Shown: positions 39,392 through 50,361 of the stretch, in pieces
Position numbering within the stretch: position 1 is the stretch's first letter
Layout of the letters: each line of letters opens with the position of its first letter
Origin: an uncultured beta proteobacterium
GTDB lineage: Bacteria > Pseudomonadota > Gammaproteobacteria > Burkholderiales > Rhodocyclaceae
Direction: 5' to 3'
Assembly: GCA_903886975.1 (NCBI GenBank)
Contig: CAISOB010000074.1
Span: forward strand, 26,204-90,203
DNA: 64,000 nt
Position numbers and translations under genes: made by a program
Notes under the pieces: generated by a model
The model's database searches: none
What the model was told of the DNA's origin: nothing
What the model saw: only the letters and a program-made list of their open reading frames with translations

Positions 39392-40105
39392 ATGCGACAG
39401 ATCTTCCTCGACACCGAAACCACAGGCCTCGAATACAAGCTCGGGCACAAGATCATCGAAATCGCCGGCGTCGAAATGCGCAATCGACGCCTGACCAACC
39501 GGCATTTCCATCGCTACCTCAACCCGGGTCGCGACATCGATGCCGGTGCGCTGGCGGTGCACGGCATCAGCCTCGATTTTCTGCAAGACAAGCCGCGCTT
39601 CGCCGATATCGCCGGCGAATTCATCGACTTCGTGCGCGGCGCCGAATTGATCATCCACAACGCACCTTTCGATATCGGCTTTCTCAATGCCGAACTCGCG
39701 CTGCTCGACATGGCGCCGATCGACACGGTGTGCCATGGCGTGCAAGACACCCTGCGCATGGCCAAGGATCTGCATCCGGGAAAGAAAAACAACCTCAACG
39801 CCCTGTGCGAGCGCTATGCCGTCGACAACTCGCGGCGCACGCTGCACGGCGCTTTGCTCGACGCCGAAATCCTTGCCGAAGTCTATGTGGCGATGACCCG
39901 CGGTCAGGAAAGCCTGATCATGGAACTTGCCAAGGACGGCGCCGGCCAAATGACGGCGGTCGACGCAGATGCCGCGCCGCGCGAGGCCTTGCTCATCTTG
40001 CGCGCCAATGCCGAGGAACTAGCGCAGCACGAACAGGTGCTCGCGGCCATGCAGATAGAAAGCAAGGGCAAGTGCCTCTGGCTGGCCGGCGAGACCCTGC
40101 CCTAG
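39392..40105 (+). CDS. dnaQ: DNA polymerase III epsilon subunit
   Basis: MRQIFLDTETTGLEYKLGHKIIEIAGVE...HNAPFDIGFLNAEL; DEDD exonuclease. Confidence 0.96.
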   Translation: MRQIFLDTETTGLEYKLGHKIIEIAGVEMRNRRLTNRHFHRYLNPGRDIDAGALAVHGISLDFLQDKPRFADIAGEFIDFVRGAELIIHNAPFDIGFLNAELALLDMAPIDTVCHGVQDTLRMAKDLHPGKKNNLNALCERYAVDNSRRTLHGALLDAEILAEVYVAMTRGQESLIMELAKDGAGQMTAVDADAAPREALLILRANAEELAQHEQVLAAMQIESKGKCLWLAGETLP

Positions 40106-40235
40106 CCGCCCGAGCCCGTGAAATATTGCTAGACTGTGATCATCGCGCGCACCGCCAAGCCAGTTCGCGGACTCGGTTCTCATTTTTTCCGGCGACGAAA
40201 GCCGCTGTTTATCGACGTACTCTTGGAGACTGATC

Positions 40236-40754
40236 ATGGCAATATCGATGTACGAAGCGAGCGCCCCGTGCTTTGTCAGCATGCTGCGCAACTTTGATGG
40301 CATCCTCGGCAAGGCGCAGGCGCATGCCGCGGCGAAGAAGATCGAGCCGCCCGCGCTGCTGGGCGCGCGCCTTTTTCCTGACATGCTCACTTTCGTTCGC
40401 CAGGTGCAGATCGCCTCCGACCACGCCAAGGGCGCCGTCGGCCGGCTGGCCGGCATCGAGCTGCCCAAGTACGAGGATAACGAACAGACTTTCGATGAGC
40501 TGCGCGCGCGCGTCGCCAAGACCATCGCCTTCATCGAGTCGGTCAAACCTGCACAGATCAATGGTTCCGAAGAACGTGACATCGCGCTCAAGGTCGGCGG
40601 CAAGGACATGACGTTCAAGGGTCAAGCCTATCTCCTCGGATTTGCCTTGCCGAACTTTTATTTTCATCTGGTCACCGCGTACAACATCCTGCGCCACAAC
40701 GGCATCGAAATCGGCAAACGCGATTACGTCACCGTGCCGCCGAGCAAGACCTAG
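40236..40754 (+). CDS. DUF1993 family protein
   Basis: [19 protein letters not shown]...[28 protein letters not shown]...[24 protein letters not shown]. Confidence 0.85.
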   Translation: MAISMYEASAPCFVSMLRNFDGILGKAQAHAAAKKIEPPALLGARLFPDMLTFVRQVQIASDHAKGAVGRLAGIELPKYEDNEQTFDELRARVAKTIAFIESVKPAQINGSEERDIALKVGGKDMTFKGQAYLLGFALPNFYFHLVTAYNILRHNGIEIGKRDYVTVPPSKT

Positions 40755-40771
40755 AAAGACGACCACCGGCC

Positions 40772-42172
40772 ATGGGCGCAACACGCACGGAACGCGACTC
40801 GTTCGGCAACATCGAGGTTCCCGCGGAGCGCTTGTGGGGCGCGCAAACGCAGCGCTCGCTCGAGAATTTCGCCATCTCCAGCGAGCGCATGCCGGCGGAA
40901 ATCATCACCGCGCTGGCCGAGATCAAGCGCGCCTGCGCACGTGTCAATTGCCGGCTCGGCCTGCTGCCCGAAAACAAAACCAAGGCCATCGTCAGCGCCG
41001 CCGAGGAAGTGCTTTCGGGTCGGCATGCGCTGGAATTTCCGCTCGCGCTCTGGCAAACCGGATCGGGCACGCAAAGCAATATGAATATGAACGAGGTGCT
41101 GGCGAACCGCGCCTCGGAGTTGCTCGGTGGCGAACGCGGCCCCAAGCGCGGCGTGCATCCGAACGACGAAGTCAATCTCGGCCAGTCTTCGAACGATGTC
41201 TTTCCGACGGCGATGCATGTGGCTGCTGTTGTCGGCATCACGCAGGCCTTGCTGCCGGCCCTATCTCGCCTGCGCGCGACGCTGGATGCGAAAGCGACGG
41301 CATTTGCCAAAATTGTGAAAATCGGCCGCACGCACTTGCAAGACGCGACCCCGCTGACGCTGGGCCAGGAATTTTCAGGTTACGTGGCACAACTCGGCCA
41401 GGCCGAAGTGCTGATCAGCGGCGCGCTGTCCTGGCTGTACCCGCTGGCCATCGGCGGCACGGCCGTCGGTACCGGCCTCAACACCCACCCGGATTTTGCC
41501 GTCGGCGTTGCGGCGGATCTCTCTGAAGCCTGCGGGCAACCGTTTACCAGCGCCGCCAACAAACTCGCCGCGCTCGCGACGCACGACAGCCTGGTCGCCG
41601 CGCATGGCGCGCTCAAGGCGCTCGCGGTCGCACTCATCAAGATCGCCAACGACGTCCGCTGGCTGGCCTCGGGCCCGCGCTCCGGGCTCGGCGAGATCAC
41701 GATTCCCGAGAACGAACCGGGCAGCTCGATCATGCCGGGCAAGGTCAACCCGACTCAGTGCGAGGCGCTGACCATGCTCTGCGTCCAGGTGATGGCCAAC
41801 GACGTGGCGATCGGCATTGGCGGCGCATCGGGAAATTTCGAACTCAACGTCTTCAAGCCGCTGATCGCGCACAACTTCCTGCAGAGCGTGCGTCTGCTCG
41901 CCGACGGCATGACGAGCTTCGAGCGCCATTGCGCGCGCGGCATCGAGGCCGACGAGAAACGCATCGCCGATCTGCTGCAACGCTCGCTGATGCTGGTCAC
42001 TGCGCTCGTGCCGCATATCGGCTACGACGCAGCCGCCGAAATCGCCAAGCGCGCGCATCACGACGGAAGCACCTTGCGCGAGGCGGCGCTTGCGCTCGGC
42101 TACGTCACCGGCGATGACTTCGATCGCTGGATCGACCCTGCCGCGATGGTTCGCAACCGCGATAAGCCTTGA
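40772..42172 (+). CDS. fumC: Class II fumarate hydratase
   Basis: [48 protein letters not shown]. Confidence 0.96.
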   Translation: MGATRTERDSFGNIEVPAERLWGAQTQRSLENFAISSERMPAEIITALAEIKRACARVNCRLGLLPENKTKAIVSAAEEVLSGRHALEFPLALWQTGSGTQSNMNMNEVLANRASELLGGERGPKRGVHPNDEVNLGQSSNDVFPTAMHVAAVVGITQALLPALSRLRATLDAKATAFAKIVKIGRTHLQDATPLTLGQEFSGYVAQLGQAEVLISGALSWLYPLAIGGTAVGTGLNTHPDFAVGVAADLSEACGQPFTSAANKLAALATHDSLVAAHGALKALAVALIKIANDVRWLASGPRSGLGEITIPENEPGSSIMPGKVNPTQCEALTMLCVQVMANDVAIGIGGASGNFELNVFKPLIAHNFLQSVRLLADGMTSFERHCARGIEADEKRIADLLQRSLMLVTALVPHIGYDAAAEIAKRAHHDGSTLREAALALGYVTGDDFDRWIDPAAMVRNRDKP

Positions 42173-42373
42173 AGAACTGCTCACGCGTCTTTGCCGGTGC
42201 CGGCGAGCTGTTCCCATTACCCGTATCCGGATACCGGCAATACCGTTCTCCCCGTATTTCCCGGCGAACCTTGCACTCTTAGCATAACTGCATACTGATC
42301 GCCATTCGGCTCCGTGCTCTTGCCCGACGGAATTGGCGCATCGGTAATTGTGCGTTTTCGCGGAGGAGAAAGC

Positions 42374-45034
42374 GTGATCCGGTACAAGGGCATCGAGCTC
42401 GACAATGGCCTGGCGGGCGTCATTCGCCACATGAACGCCGTCGACGAATACCGTGCGGTTCTGCAGAACCTGCAAACGGTTTGGGACAACCTCACCCTGC
42501 TCGGCCAGCTCTCCGATACCGGCACCGACATGAGCGACACGCGCCAGGCATTCAACCAGTTGACCGACGTCCTGCTCAATCAGCTCGGTTCCGAAACGCT
42601 CAAGAAATGCGTGCTGGAAATGACCGCCAAGGCCCAGGTCGCCATCGACATCCTGGTGCGCAACCTGTTCGAACGTACGGCCGACATCGGCTTTCTCGCC
42701 ACCGACGATGACATCCGCCAGTTCGTCATCAAAGCCGCCGAATTCCGCAACAACATCCACGCCGAACGCGAACTCAGACCCTTATGCACCAACCTCAGGG
42801 CGCGATTCGCCGAGTACGTCGCCAAGTATTCGGTCTATTCCGACATCATTCTTCTCGATACGGACGGGAACGTTCTTGTCCGCCTCGATGACAGCATCGA
42901 CGTTCGTCAGACCGCCAACCCCTTGCTCGCCGCGTCGCTGAGCACGGATGGGGCCTACGTCGAAAGCTACGGGCATCTGAACCTGTTGCCCGACCTCGAG
43001 CAGGCGCTGGTTTACGCGTATCGCGTCACCGACGGCAATGATCTTCCAATCGGCGTGCTCTGCCTTTGCTTCCGCTTCGAGAACGAAATGGAAAGGATCT
43101 TCGCCAACCTTGCCGCGCCCGATGACTGGTCGGTAATCCTCTTGCTCGACGGCGAAGGCCGCGTCATCGCCAGTTCCGACAATTTTCACATTCCGCTCGG
43201 CGCCCGTATGGAGCGCGTGAGCGGCGACGACTACCGCGTCGTCCGCTTCTCCGGCCGCGAGTATCTGTCGATCACCCGCGCCACGCATGGCTACCAGGGT
43301 TATCTGGGACCGGGCTGGTACGGCCACGTGATGCTGCCGGTGCAGCATGCGTTCAACAAGGATGCCTCGGAGATGCTCAAGGGCATAGCCGCCGAGCGAC
43401 TCGCTGCGGTCATGAACAGCCCGTCGCTGTTCGGCGAAGCGCTGCGCAACATTCCGCTGCAGGCTGACCGCATTCAGCGCGACCTCAATCGTTCGGTGTG
43501 GAACGGCAATGTGCGTCAGAGTTCGGCGCGGCGCGCGCTCAATCCGTCGTTCTCGAAAATCCTGCTCTGGGAAATCAGCAACACCGGCAGTCGGACCAAG
43601 GACGTCTTCGCCCGCTCGATTGCCGACCTGCACGAGACCGTGGTCTCGGCGATCCTGCAGGACAGCCGTTTCCTGGCCTCGCTCTCAGTCGACATCATGG
43701 ACCGCAACCTCTACGAGCGCGCCAACGATTGCCGCTGGTGGGCCCTGACCTCGGCCTTCCGGCAGATTCTCGCGACGCCCGAAACGCCGAGCGACAGCGC
43801 GGAGCGGATGACGGCCATCCTGCAAACGATTAACGGCCTTTACACTGTCTATTACAACCTTCTCGTCTTCGATGTCCATGGCCGCGTAATCGCCGTGTCA
43901 CAGCCTGACGAAGCGGCGTGGGTCGGCAAGGTGATTCACGAAGATTGGGTCAAGCAGGTGTTGGCGCTTTCCGACTCGCAGGGTTACGCGGTCTCGGATT
44001 TTGCGCCGACGCCGCTCTACGGCAATCGCCACACTTACATTTACGGAGCGGCGATCCGGTCGCCCGATGGTCAGCGGGTCGTCGGCGGTGTCGGCATCGT
44101 CTTCGATGGCGAACCGCAGTTCGCCGCGATGCTGCGCGACGCGCTGCCGCGCAATCAATCGGGCGAAATCCCGGCCGGCTGCTTCGGCGCCTTCGTTGAT
44201 CGCAACGGTCTGCTGATCGCCAGCACCGATGCGAGGTATGCGCCCGGCACCAGGCTGCCGGTCGAAGCGAGCTACCTTGACCTGGATCCAGGCACGGACC
44301 GCGCCGGGATCGTGTTGCTCGACGGCCGCTATTTCGCCTTGGGCGCGCGCATGTCATCGGGCTACCGCGAATACAAAGACGCGCACGATTCCTATCGCAA
44401 CGACGTCATCGCGCTGGTGTTCATTCCGCTTTGTGAGGCAATCGCCAGCCACCAGTCCCTGGACGTGACGCCGCTCTCGATACGGCCGGATCGCGGCGTC
44501 GATGGCGAGACCGTCGAAGTCGCTACTTTCCACGTCGGACAGACCTGGTTCGGTTTGCGCTCGACGCAAGTCGTCGAAGCGGTAAATTACAATGGCATGA
44601 CGGCCGTGCCGGGCGCCGGCAAGGATTTTGCCGGCTACCTGATGTACGAGGGCATACCCATCCCGGTTTTCGACATTCGGGCGATCACCAACGCCGGCGC
44701 CAGGCACGAGAACTGGGAACACCAGGTCATCGTCGTGCGCAAGAGCGAAAACCTGCGTTTCGGCATTCTCGTCGACGGCCTCGGCGAGATCCCGGAAATT
44801 CTCGTTTCGCGCCTGCAAGCGCTGCCCGCGCTGCTGGCGGGCGGCAACGTACTGGCCGAAGCCGTCGTCACCTCCGAATCGCCCGAGAAGGAAAAACTGC
44901 TCGTCGTGCTCAGCGTTGACCGCATCGCCAGCCGGCTGGTGACCAGCGCCGGCGAACCGGCCGTAACGACCGCCATCGTCCCCGGGCGCGAACTTCTGGG
45001 CAAGGTGCGCGACGTGACTGGCGCAGTGCGCTGA
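42374..45034 (+). CDS. Large soluble sensory protein: two Cache/PAS-like sensor regions plus C-terminal CheW domain
   Basis: GTG start after GGAGGAGAAAGC. DIILLDTDGNVLVRLDDS and NLLVFDVHGRVIAVSQPDE sensor regions; C-terminal EVATFHVGQTWFGLRSTQVVEAVNYNGMTAVPGAGKDFAGYLMYEGIPIPVFDIR is CheW-like; no obvious TM or MCP signalling domain. Confidence 0.8.
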   Translation: MIRYKGIELDNGLAGVIRHMNAVDEYRAVLQNLQTVWDNLTLLGQLSDTGTDMSDTRQAFNQLTDVLLNQLGSETLKKCVLEMTAKAQVAIDILVRNLFERTADIGFLATDDDIRQFVIKAAEFRNNIHAERELRPLCTNLRARFAEYVAKYSVYSDIILLDTDGNVLVRLDDSIDVRQTANPLLAASLSTDGAYVESYGHLNLLPDLEQALVYAYRVTDGNDLPIGVLCLCFRFENEMERIFANLAAPDDWSVILLLDGEGRVIASSDNFHIPLGARMERVSGDDYRVVRFSGREYLSITRATHGYQGYLGPGWYGHVMLPVQHAFNKDASEMLKGIAAERLAAVMNSPSLFGEALRNIPLQADRIQRDLNRSVWNGNVRQSSARRALNPSFSKILLWEISNTGSRTKDVFARSIADLHETVVSAILQDSRFLASLSVDIMDRNLYERANDCRWWALTSAFRQILATPETPSDSAERMTAILQTINGLYTVYYNLLVFDVHGRVIAVSQPDEAAWVGKVIHEDWVKQVLALSDSQGYAVSDFAPTPLYGNRHTYIYGAAIRSPDGQRVVGGVGIVFDGEPQFAAMLRDALPRNQSGEIPAGCFGAFVDRNGLLIASTDARYAPGTRLPVEASYLDLDPGTDRAGIVLLDGRYFALGARMSSGYREYKDAHDSYRNDVIALVFIPLCEAIASHQSLDVTPLSIRPDRGVDGETVEVATFHVGQTWFGLRSTQVVEAVNYNGMTAVPGAGKDFAGYLMYEGIPIPVFDIRAITNAGARHENWEHQVIVVRKSENLRFGILVDGLGEIPEILVSRLQALPALLAGGNVLAEAVVTSESPEKEKLLVVLSVDRIASRLVTSAGEPAVTTAIVPGRELLGKVRDVTGAVR

Positions 45035-45061
45035 CGCGGGCTGCTGCTGCCGATTTCTTGA

Positions 45062-45784
45062 TCAGGCGTCGCGCGCTGGCGCGGCCTCGGCGCAAGCTTC
45101 GATCAACTCCGGTCCGTCGTTTGCCGTATTGCCGACGCGCCTGCTGACCGGATGGAAGGCGATTCCGACCGGCGCAGCGGCCTGCAACAGCGCACGCACG
45201 GTCGCCGAGTCGGTGAGTTCGGGATCCAGCCAGGCGGCGTGACGGTCGCCCGGCAGCAGCAAGGGCATCCGGTCATGCACGCCGGCCACGGCAGCGTCGG
45301 GTTCGCCGACGATGATGGTGCAGGACTCGATCGCTTGACCTTCGCCTTGCCAGCGATCCCAAAGCCCGGCGAAAGCCAGAAGCGAATTGTCCGCCGCGTG
45401 AAAGTACCAGGGCTGCTTTCCGCCAGGAAGATCCTGCCACTCGTACCAGCCCCTGGCCGGGATCAGGCAGCGCCTGCGCTTGAACGGTTCACGAAAACTC
45501 GGGCTGCTGGCGACGGTCTCGACGCGCGCGTTGAAGGTCGCATATTTGATGCGCGCTTCCCTCGACCAGAAAGGCAGCAGCCACCACTGCATGTCGGTCA
45601 GTTCGAGCACGCCGTCGGTGCCGGCACGAATCACCGGCACGTGGTTTTGCGGATTGCCCTGCTGTGGTGCGACGTTGAAACGCGTCTGGCGGACGCGCGC
45701 ATAGGGGCTGCGCCAGTTGTTGCGGCCGATATGCCAGAAGGCCTCGATTTCGGCTTCGTCGGGAGCGACGTAACGTCCACACAT
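45062..45784 (-). CDS. yedK: SRAP domain protein (YedK/HMCES family)
   Basis: MCGRYV with Cys2, FNVAPQQ, FNARVETVASSPSFREPFKRRRCLIPARGWYEW. Confidence 0.95.
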   Translation of the reverse strand: MCGRYVAPDEAEIEAFWHIGRNNWRSPYARVRQTRFNVAPQQGNPQNHVPVIRAGTDGVLELTDMQWWLLPFWSREARIKYATFNARVETVASSPSFREPFKRRRCLIPARGWYEWQDLPGGKQPWYFHAADNSLLAFAGLWDRWQGEGQAIESCTIIVGEPDAAVAGVHDRMPLLLPGDRHAAWLDPELTDSATVRALLQAAAPVGIAFHPVSRRVGNTANDGPELIEACAEAAPARDA

Positions 45785-45820
45785 AGGCCTTAGGATAGCG
45801 TATTTGTCACCGGCTGGCGC

Positions 45821-48800
45821 TCAGTGAAAATCGCGGCTGCTCGTCGTCAGCTTCCCGAGCAGTTCGCTGTGGTCCATCAAGCGTTTGGCAATCAGATGAA
45901 CGACCTCGCCTTCGCGCTGCAAAACGCCGAGGACGCCGAGCAGCCTTGCCGACAGCAATTCGCGGCGCTGGCCTTCGGCAAGCTTCGGATGGACGATGAC
46001 GTTTGCCAGGCCGGTCTCGTCCTCGAGGGTCAGGAAGACGACGCCGCTGGCCGTTCCCGGACGCTGCCGGCAGGTCACGATCCCGGCGCAGCGCGCCGGG
46101 CAATTGTTCGAGAGGCCGCGCAAGGCGACAGCAGTCAGGTATCGCCGCTGCATCAGCAAGTGGCGCAAGAGATTCAGGGGATGGCGGCCGAGCGTCAGAT
46201 TCAGGGTGGCGTAATCGGCGACGAGTTCCTCGCCCTCGGCCGGCGCGGCGAGTGCCGGCGCCGTTTCGCCGGCCGGCGCGGCGCGCAGCAGATCGCGCTG
46301 CATGGGAACGCCGGCCACGGCCCACGCCGCCGCGCGGCGATGCCCGGCGAGCGCGGCCAGCGCCCCCGCAGCAGCCAGTCGGTCCATCTCGTCGCGGGAT
46401 AGACCAGCGCGCTGGGCGAGGTCGGTGACATCGCCATACGGGCGCGCCGCAGCGATGCGCTCGCCGGCTTCCCGCCCCAGCCCGTTGATCTGCTGCAGCC
46501 CGAGGCGAACGCCACGGGCCGCAGTCACCGTCGCTTCCCAGCCGCTGTGCAGCACATCCGGCGCCAGCACCTCGATGCGATGGCGGCGCGCATCCTGCAC
46601 GAGTTGCGAGGCCGAGTAGAAACCCATCGGCTGCGCATTGAGCAGGCCGGCGAGAAAAACGGCGGGCTCATGCCGCTTCAGCCACGCCGAGATATAGACG
46701 AGGAGCGCGAAACTCGCCGCATGCGATTCAGGAAAACCGTATTCACCGAAACCTTCGATCTGGCGGAAAACGGCTTCGGCGAATTCGCGCGTGTACGCGC
46801 GCGCCAGCATGCCGTCGATCAGCTTGTTACGGAATTTCTCGACGCCGCCGCGCCTTTTCCACGCCGCCATCGAACGGCGCAGCTGATCGGCTTCGCCGGC
46901 CGTAAATCCCGCCGCGACGATGGCCAGCTGCATCACCTGCTCCTGGAAAATCGGCACGCCCAAGGTTCGCTGCAAGACCGACTTGACCGTCGCCGAAGGG
47001 TAGGCCTCGGGCTCCAGCCCCTGCCGCCGGCGCAGATAGGGATGCACCATGCCGCCCTGGATGGGCCCGGGCCGGACGATCGCCACTTCGATGACTAAAT
47101 CATAAAAACAGCGGGGCTTCAGGCGCGGCAGCATCGACATCTGCGCGCGCGATTCGATCTGGAACACGCCGACCGTATCGGCGTGGACTATCATCTCGTA
47201 GACGGCAGGGTCTTCGCGCGGAATGTCCTGCATGCGAAAGCTGCGGCCCTCGCGCTGCGAGATGGTGTCAAGCGCGCGGCGGATCGCCGTGAGCATGCCG
47301 AGGGCCAGCACATCGACTTTCATCAGGCCGAGTGCGTCGATGTCGTCCTTGTCCCACTGGATGATGCTGCGCTCCTGCATCGCCGCATTCTCGATCGGCA
47401 CCAGGCGATCGAGGCGGCCGCGGCTGATCACGAAACCGCCGACATGCTGCGACAGGTGGCGCGGAAAACCCATCAGCTGCTTGGCCAGGACCAGCCATTT
47501 TTCGACGCGCGGACTGTCCGCATCGAGGCCGACGGCGGCAAAGCGCGCGGCCAGCTCCTCGCGTTTTTCCCACCAGCCGAGCGAGGCGGTCAGGGCATTG
47601 ATGCGATCGATGTCGATGCCTAAGGCGCGGCCGCAGTCGCGCAGCGCCGAACGCGTCCGGTAGCAGATGACGGTGGCCGTCAGCGCCGCGCGTTCGCGGC
47701 CGTATTTGGCATAGATGTACTGAATGACTTCCTCGCGCCGCTGGTGTTCGAAGTCAACGTCGATGTCGGGCGGCTCGTTGCGTTCGCGCGAAATGAAGCG
47801 CTCGAACAGCATGTCGGACTGCGCCGGATCGACCTCGGTAATTCCGAGCGCGTAGCACACCGCCGAGTTGGCGGCCGAACCGCGGCCCTGGCAGAGAATC
47901 GTCTGCTCGCGGGCGAATTTGACGATGTCATAGACGGTGAGAAAATAGGCTTCATAGCGCATTTCACTGATCAGCGCGAGTTCATGCGCGATCTGGTGCG
48001 CGACCTTCGCCGTGACGCCGTGTGGGTAACGCACCGCGAGGCCTTTCTCGACCTCGGCCTTGAGGTAGCCGGCCGGCGTCTGGCCGGCGGGAACGACTTC
48101 CTCGGGATACTCGTAGCGCAGTTCGTCGAGCGAAAAATCGCACAGCGCGGCCACATGCAGGGTCTCGGCAAGTAACTCGGGCGGGTAGAGGCGCGCGAGT
48201 TGCGGGCGCGTGCGCAGGTGCCGTTCGCCGTTGGCGAAAAGCGCATGGCCGGCGCAATCGACGCTCGTATTGAGGCGCAGCGCGGTCAGCATATCCTGCA
48301 AGGGCCGGCGCCCGCGCACATGCATATGCACGTCGCCCGAGGCGACGAGCGGCAGGCCGCTCGCCGCCGACAGGGCGCGCAGCGCGGATAGCCGCTCGCG
48401 GTCGTCGGCGAGCAGGTGACGCTCGAAAGCGATCCAGCAGCGCCCGGGAAAAGCAGCGGCCAGCCACTGCCCTTCTTCTGCCGCCGCCGTCGGCGGCGCG
48501 ATCCACAACGCCAGGCAATCGGCGATGCCGCGCGCAAGATCGCCGCGGCTCAGCGAATAGGTTCCTTTTTCAGCGCGGCGCCGGCCCAGGCTGATGATCG
48601 CCGAAAGGTTGCCGTAGCCGGCGCGGTTCTGCGCCAGCAGCACGAGCTTCATGCCGCTCTCGAGAAGCATTTCGCTGCCGATCAGCAGCTTGAGCCCGGC
48701 TTCCTTGGCCGCCAGATGCGCGCGTACGATGCCGGCGAACGAGCATTCATCGGTGATTGCCAACGCTGCGTAGCCGAGCGCCTGCGCGCGCTCAGCCAGC

Positions 48801-48877
48801 TCTTCGGCATGCGAGGCGCCGCGCAGGAAGCTGAAGTTCGACAGACAGTGCAGCTCGGCGTAATCGGGCAGTTTCAT
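45821..48877 (-). CDS. dnaE2: Error-prone DNA polymerase DnaE2
   Basis: DnaE-type PHP/polymerase: YAELHCLSNFSFLRGASHAEELAERA, QGRGSAANSAVCYALGIT, FERFISRERNEPPDIDVDFEHQRREEVIQYIYAKYGRERAALTATV. Confidence 0.95.
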   Translation of the reverse strand: MKLPDYAELHCLSNFSFLRGASHAEELAERAQALGYAALAITDECSFAGIVRAHLAAKEAGLKLLIGSEMLLESGMKLVLLAQNRAGYGNLSAIISLGRRRAEKGTYSLSRGDLARGIADCLALWIAPPTAAAEEGQWLAAAFPGRCWIAFERHLLADDRERLSALRALSAASGLPLVASGDVHMHVRGRRPLQDMLTALRLNTSVDCAGHALFANGERHLRTRPQLARLYPPELLAETLHVAALCDFSLDELRYEYPEEVVPAGQTPAGYLKAEVEKGLAVRYPHGVTAKVAHQIAHELALISEMRYEAYFLTVYDIVKFAREQTILCQGRGSAANSAVCYALGITEVDPAQSDMLFERFISRERNEPPDIDVDFEHQRREEVIQYIYAKYGRERAALTATVICYRTRSALRDCGRALGIDIDRINALTASLGWWEKREELAARFAAVGLDADSPRVEKWLVLAKQLMGFPRHLSQHVGGFVISRGRLDRLVPIENAAMQERSIIQWDKDDIDALGLMKVDVLALGMLTAIRRALDTISQREGRSFRMQDIPREDPAVYEMIVHADTVGVFQIESRAQMSMLPRLKPRCFYDLVIEVAIVRPGPIQGGMVHPYLRRRQGLEPEAYPSATVKSVLQRTLGVPIFQEQVMQLAIVAAGFTAGEADQLRRSMAAWKRRGGVEKFRNKLIDGMLARAYTREFAEAVFRQIEGFGEYGFPESHAASFALLVYISAWLKRHEPAVFLAGLLNAQPMGFYSASQLVQDARRHRIEVLAPDVLHSGWEATVTAARGVRLGLQQINGLGREAGERIAAARPYGDVTDLAQRAGLSRDEMDRLAAAGALAALAGHRRAAAWAVAGVPMQRDLLRAAPAGETAPALAAPAEGEELVADYATLNLTLGRHPLNLLRHLLMQRRYLTAVALRGLSNNCPARCAGIVTCRQRPGTASGVVFLTLEDETGLANVIVHPKLAEGQRRELLSARLLGVLGVLQREGEVVHLIAKRLMDHSELLGKLTTSSRDFH

Positions 48878-50361
48878 GAGAAGAAACCATGTAGATACCA
48901 GCCGCCCGGTTCGCGGCATTCGCGATAAATCCACAGCCAGCAGGCATCGTTTGATAGCGCGATGAAGTAATCGCGGCGAATGTCCCCGACCGCTTCGCCG
49001 CCCTTTTCAGCGCTCATTTCTCCGCGCATTTCTCCACCATCCCACCAGCCCGCTTCAATGCGTTCCGGCCCCGCCAGCAAGCGCAGCGGACCGCGGCGCT
49101 GCGGGCGGCCGGCGCTCTCCGCCAGCGACTGCGGCTTGGCCAGCAGCCAGAGTGGGCGCGGCAGCGCCCGCGCTTCGCTCGGCACGGCCTTGGCGAAGAG
49201 AGGGATGCACTGTGTGGCGTACTCGGGACGGTGATCATCATGCACAGCCAGGCGATAGATCTGTTTTTCGCCAAGCCTTGCGCAGAGCCGTTCGAGCAGC
49301 GCGGCGATCGCCTCCTGCTCGCCGGCTGCGTCATTGAACAGCGCGCGGCTGCGGCCGGCAAGCGCATCCACCCGGCTCGCTTCGAGCCGGATCGCCTCGA
49401 CCGGCGCCCGGAGCGGCAGGTTTTCGAGCCGTTCGCGCAAGACCCGCTCGAAGCGTTCCCCGGCAGCGGTGAGTTCGGCGAACTGCAGGACCAGCCGGGT
49501 CTCCTCGCGCCGGTGCTGCAAGCACAAGGTCATTTCGCGTACGCCCGCCTGGCGGACGATCAGCCAGCCGGACAGCGCCGAAGTCAGGCGGCGCGCGGCA
49601 AAGAGCAGCGCCGCAGCCGTCTCGACCGCAGCCGGCAGCGGCAACGACAGGCTGAACTGCTCGGGAAAAATAAATTCGGCGCGCGGGTCGGCCAGTTCGC
49701 CAAAAGCCTGTGCCAAGACTTGCAGACTGGCCGCGCCGATGCGCCGGCCGAGCGCCGCGCTCGGCAACCGGCGCACATCGGCGAGGGTGCGCGCACCGAA
49801 GCGCGCCAGCGTACTTGCCGCCTTGTCCGGCAGTACGGCAAGCGGCAGGGTTTCCAATTGCCGGCGCATGCTGTCGGCATCGAGGCAGATTGCCGAGCTG
49901 CCGCTCTGCGCCAGCCACTGCGCGCCCCGGGGCGTCGGCGCAACGGCCAGCGCCAGCGCAAAGCCCTGCGCCGCTATACCCGCGCGCGCGGTGCTGACGA
50001 TTTTCCCGACGCCGCCAAAAAGGCGCAGGCAGCTGCCGATCTCGAGCAACAGGGTGTCGGGCGTCAGGCTGATCTTCGGCGTCAGGCCGCCTGCCCAGCA
50101 GGCCAGGATATGCAGTGCAGCGCTTTCGCGCGGCAGGTTGCGCGCGATCAGCGTGATCGCCGGGGCGAGCATGCGCGCCGCTGCGACGCCTATGCCATCG
50201 GCAACGCCGGCCTGGCCTGCCGCCGCGTCGGCAAGGACAATGCGCCCCTGTTCGACGACGGCGCTAGGCGAAGGCAAGGGGGCGTTGGCTTCGAGCGCGA
50301 GAGATGGCAGATGCAGGGCCAGCCAGAGCGGCGTCGGCGGCATGGATTTGACAGGATTCAT
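48874..50361 (-). CDS. imuB: Y-family polymerase-like protein ImuB
   Basis: LWLALHLPSLALEA...; Y-family-like HhH (LARFGARTLADVRRLPSAALGRRIG); follows imuA and precedes dnaE2. Start chosen at ATG 50361 inside the longer ORF. Confidence 0.9.
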   Translation of the reverse strand: MNPVKSMPPTPLWLALHLPSLALEANAPLPSPSAVVEQGRIVLADAAAGQAGVADGIGVAAARMLAPAITLIARNLPRESAALHILACWAGGLTPKISLTPDTLLLEIGSCLRLFGGVGKIVSTARAGIAAQGFALALAVAPTPRGAQWLAQSGSSAICLDADSMRRQLETLPLAVLPDKAASTLARFGARTLADVRRLPSAALGRRIGAASLQVLAQAFGELADPRAEFIFPEQFSLSLPLPAAVETAAALLFAARRLTSALSGWLIVRQAGVREMTLCLQHRREETRLVLQFAELTAAGERFERVLRERLENLPLRAPVEAIRLEASRVDALAGRSRALFNDAAGEQEAIAALLERLCARLGEKQIYRLAVHDDHRPEYATQCIPLFAKAVPSEARALPRPLWLLAKPQSLAESAGRPQRRGPLRLLAGPERIEAGWWDGGEMRGEMSAEKGGEAVGDIRRDYFIALSNDACWLWIYRECREPGGWYLHGFFS

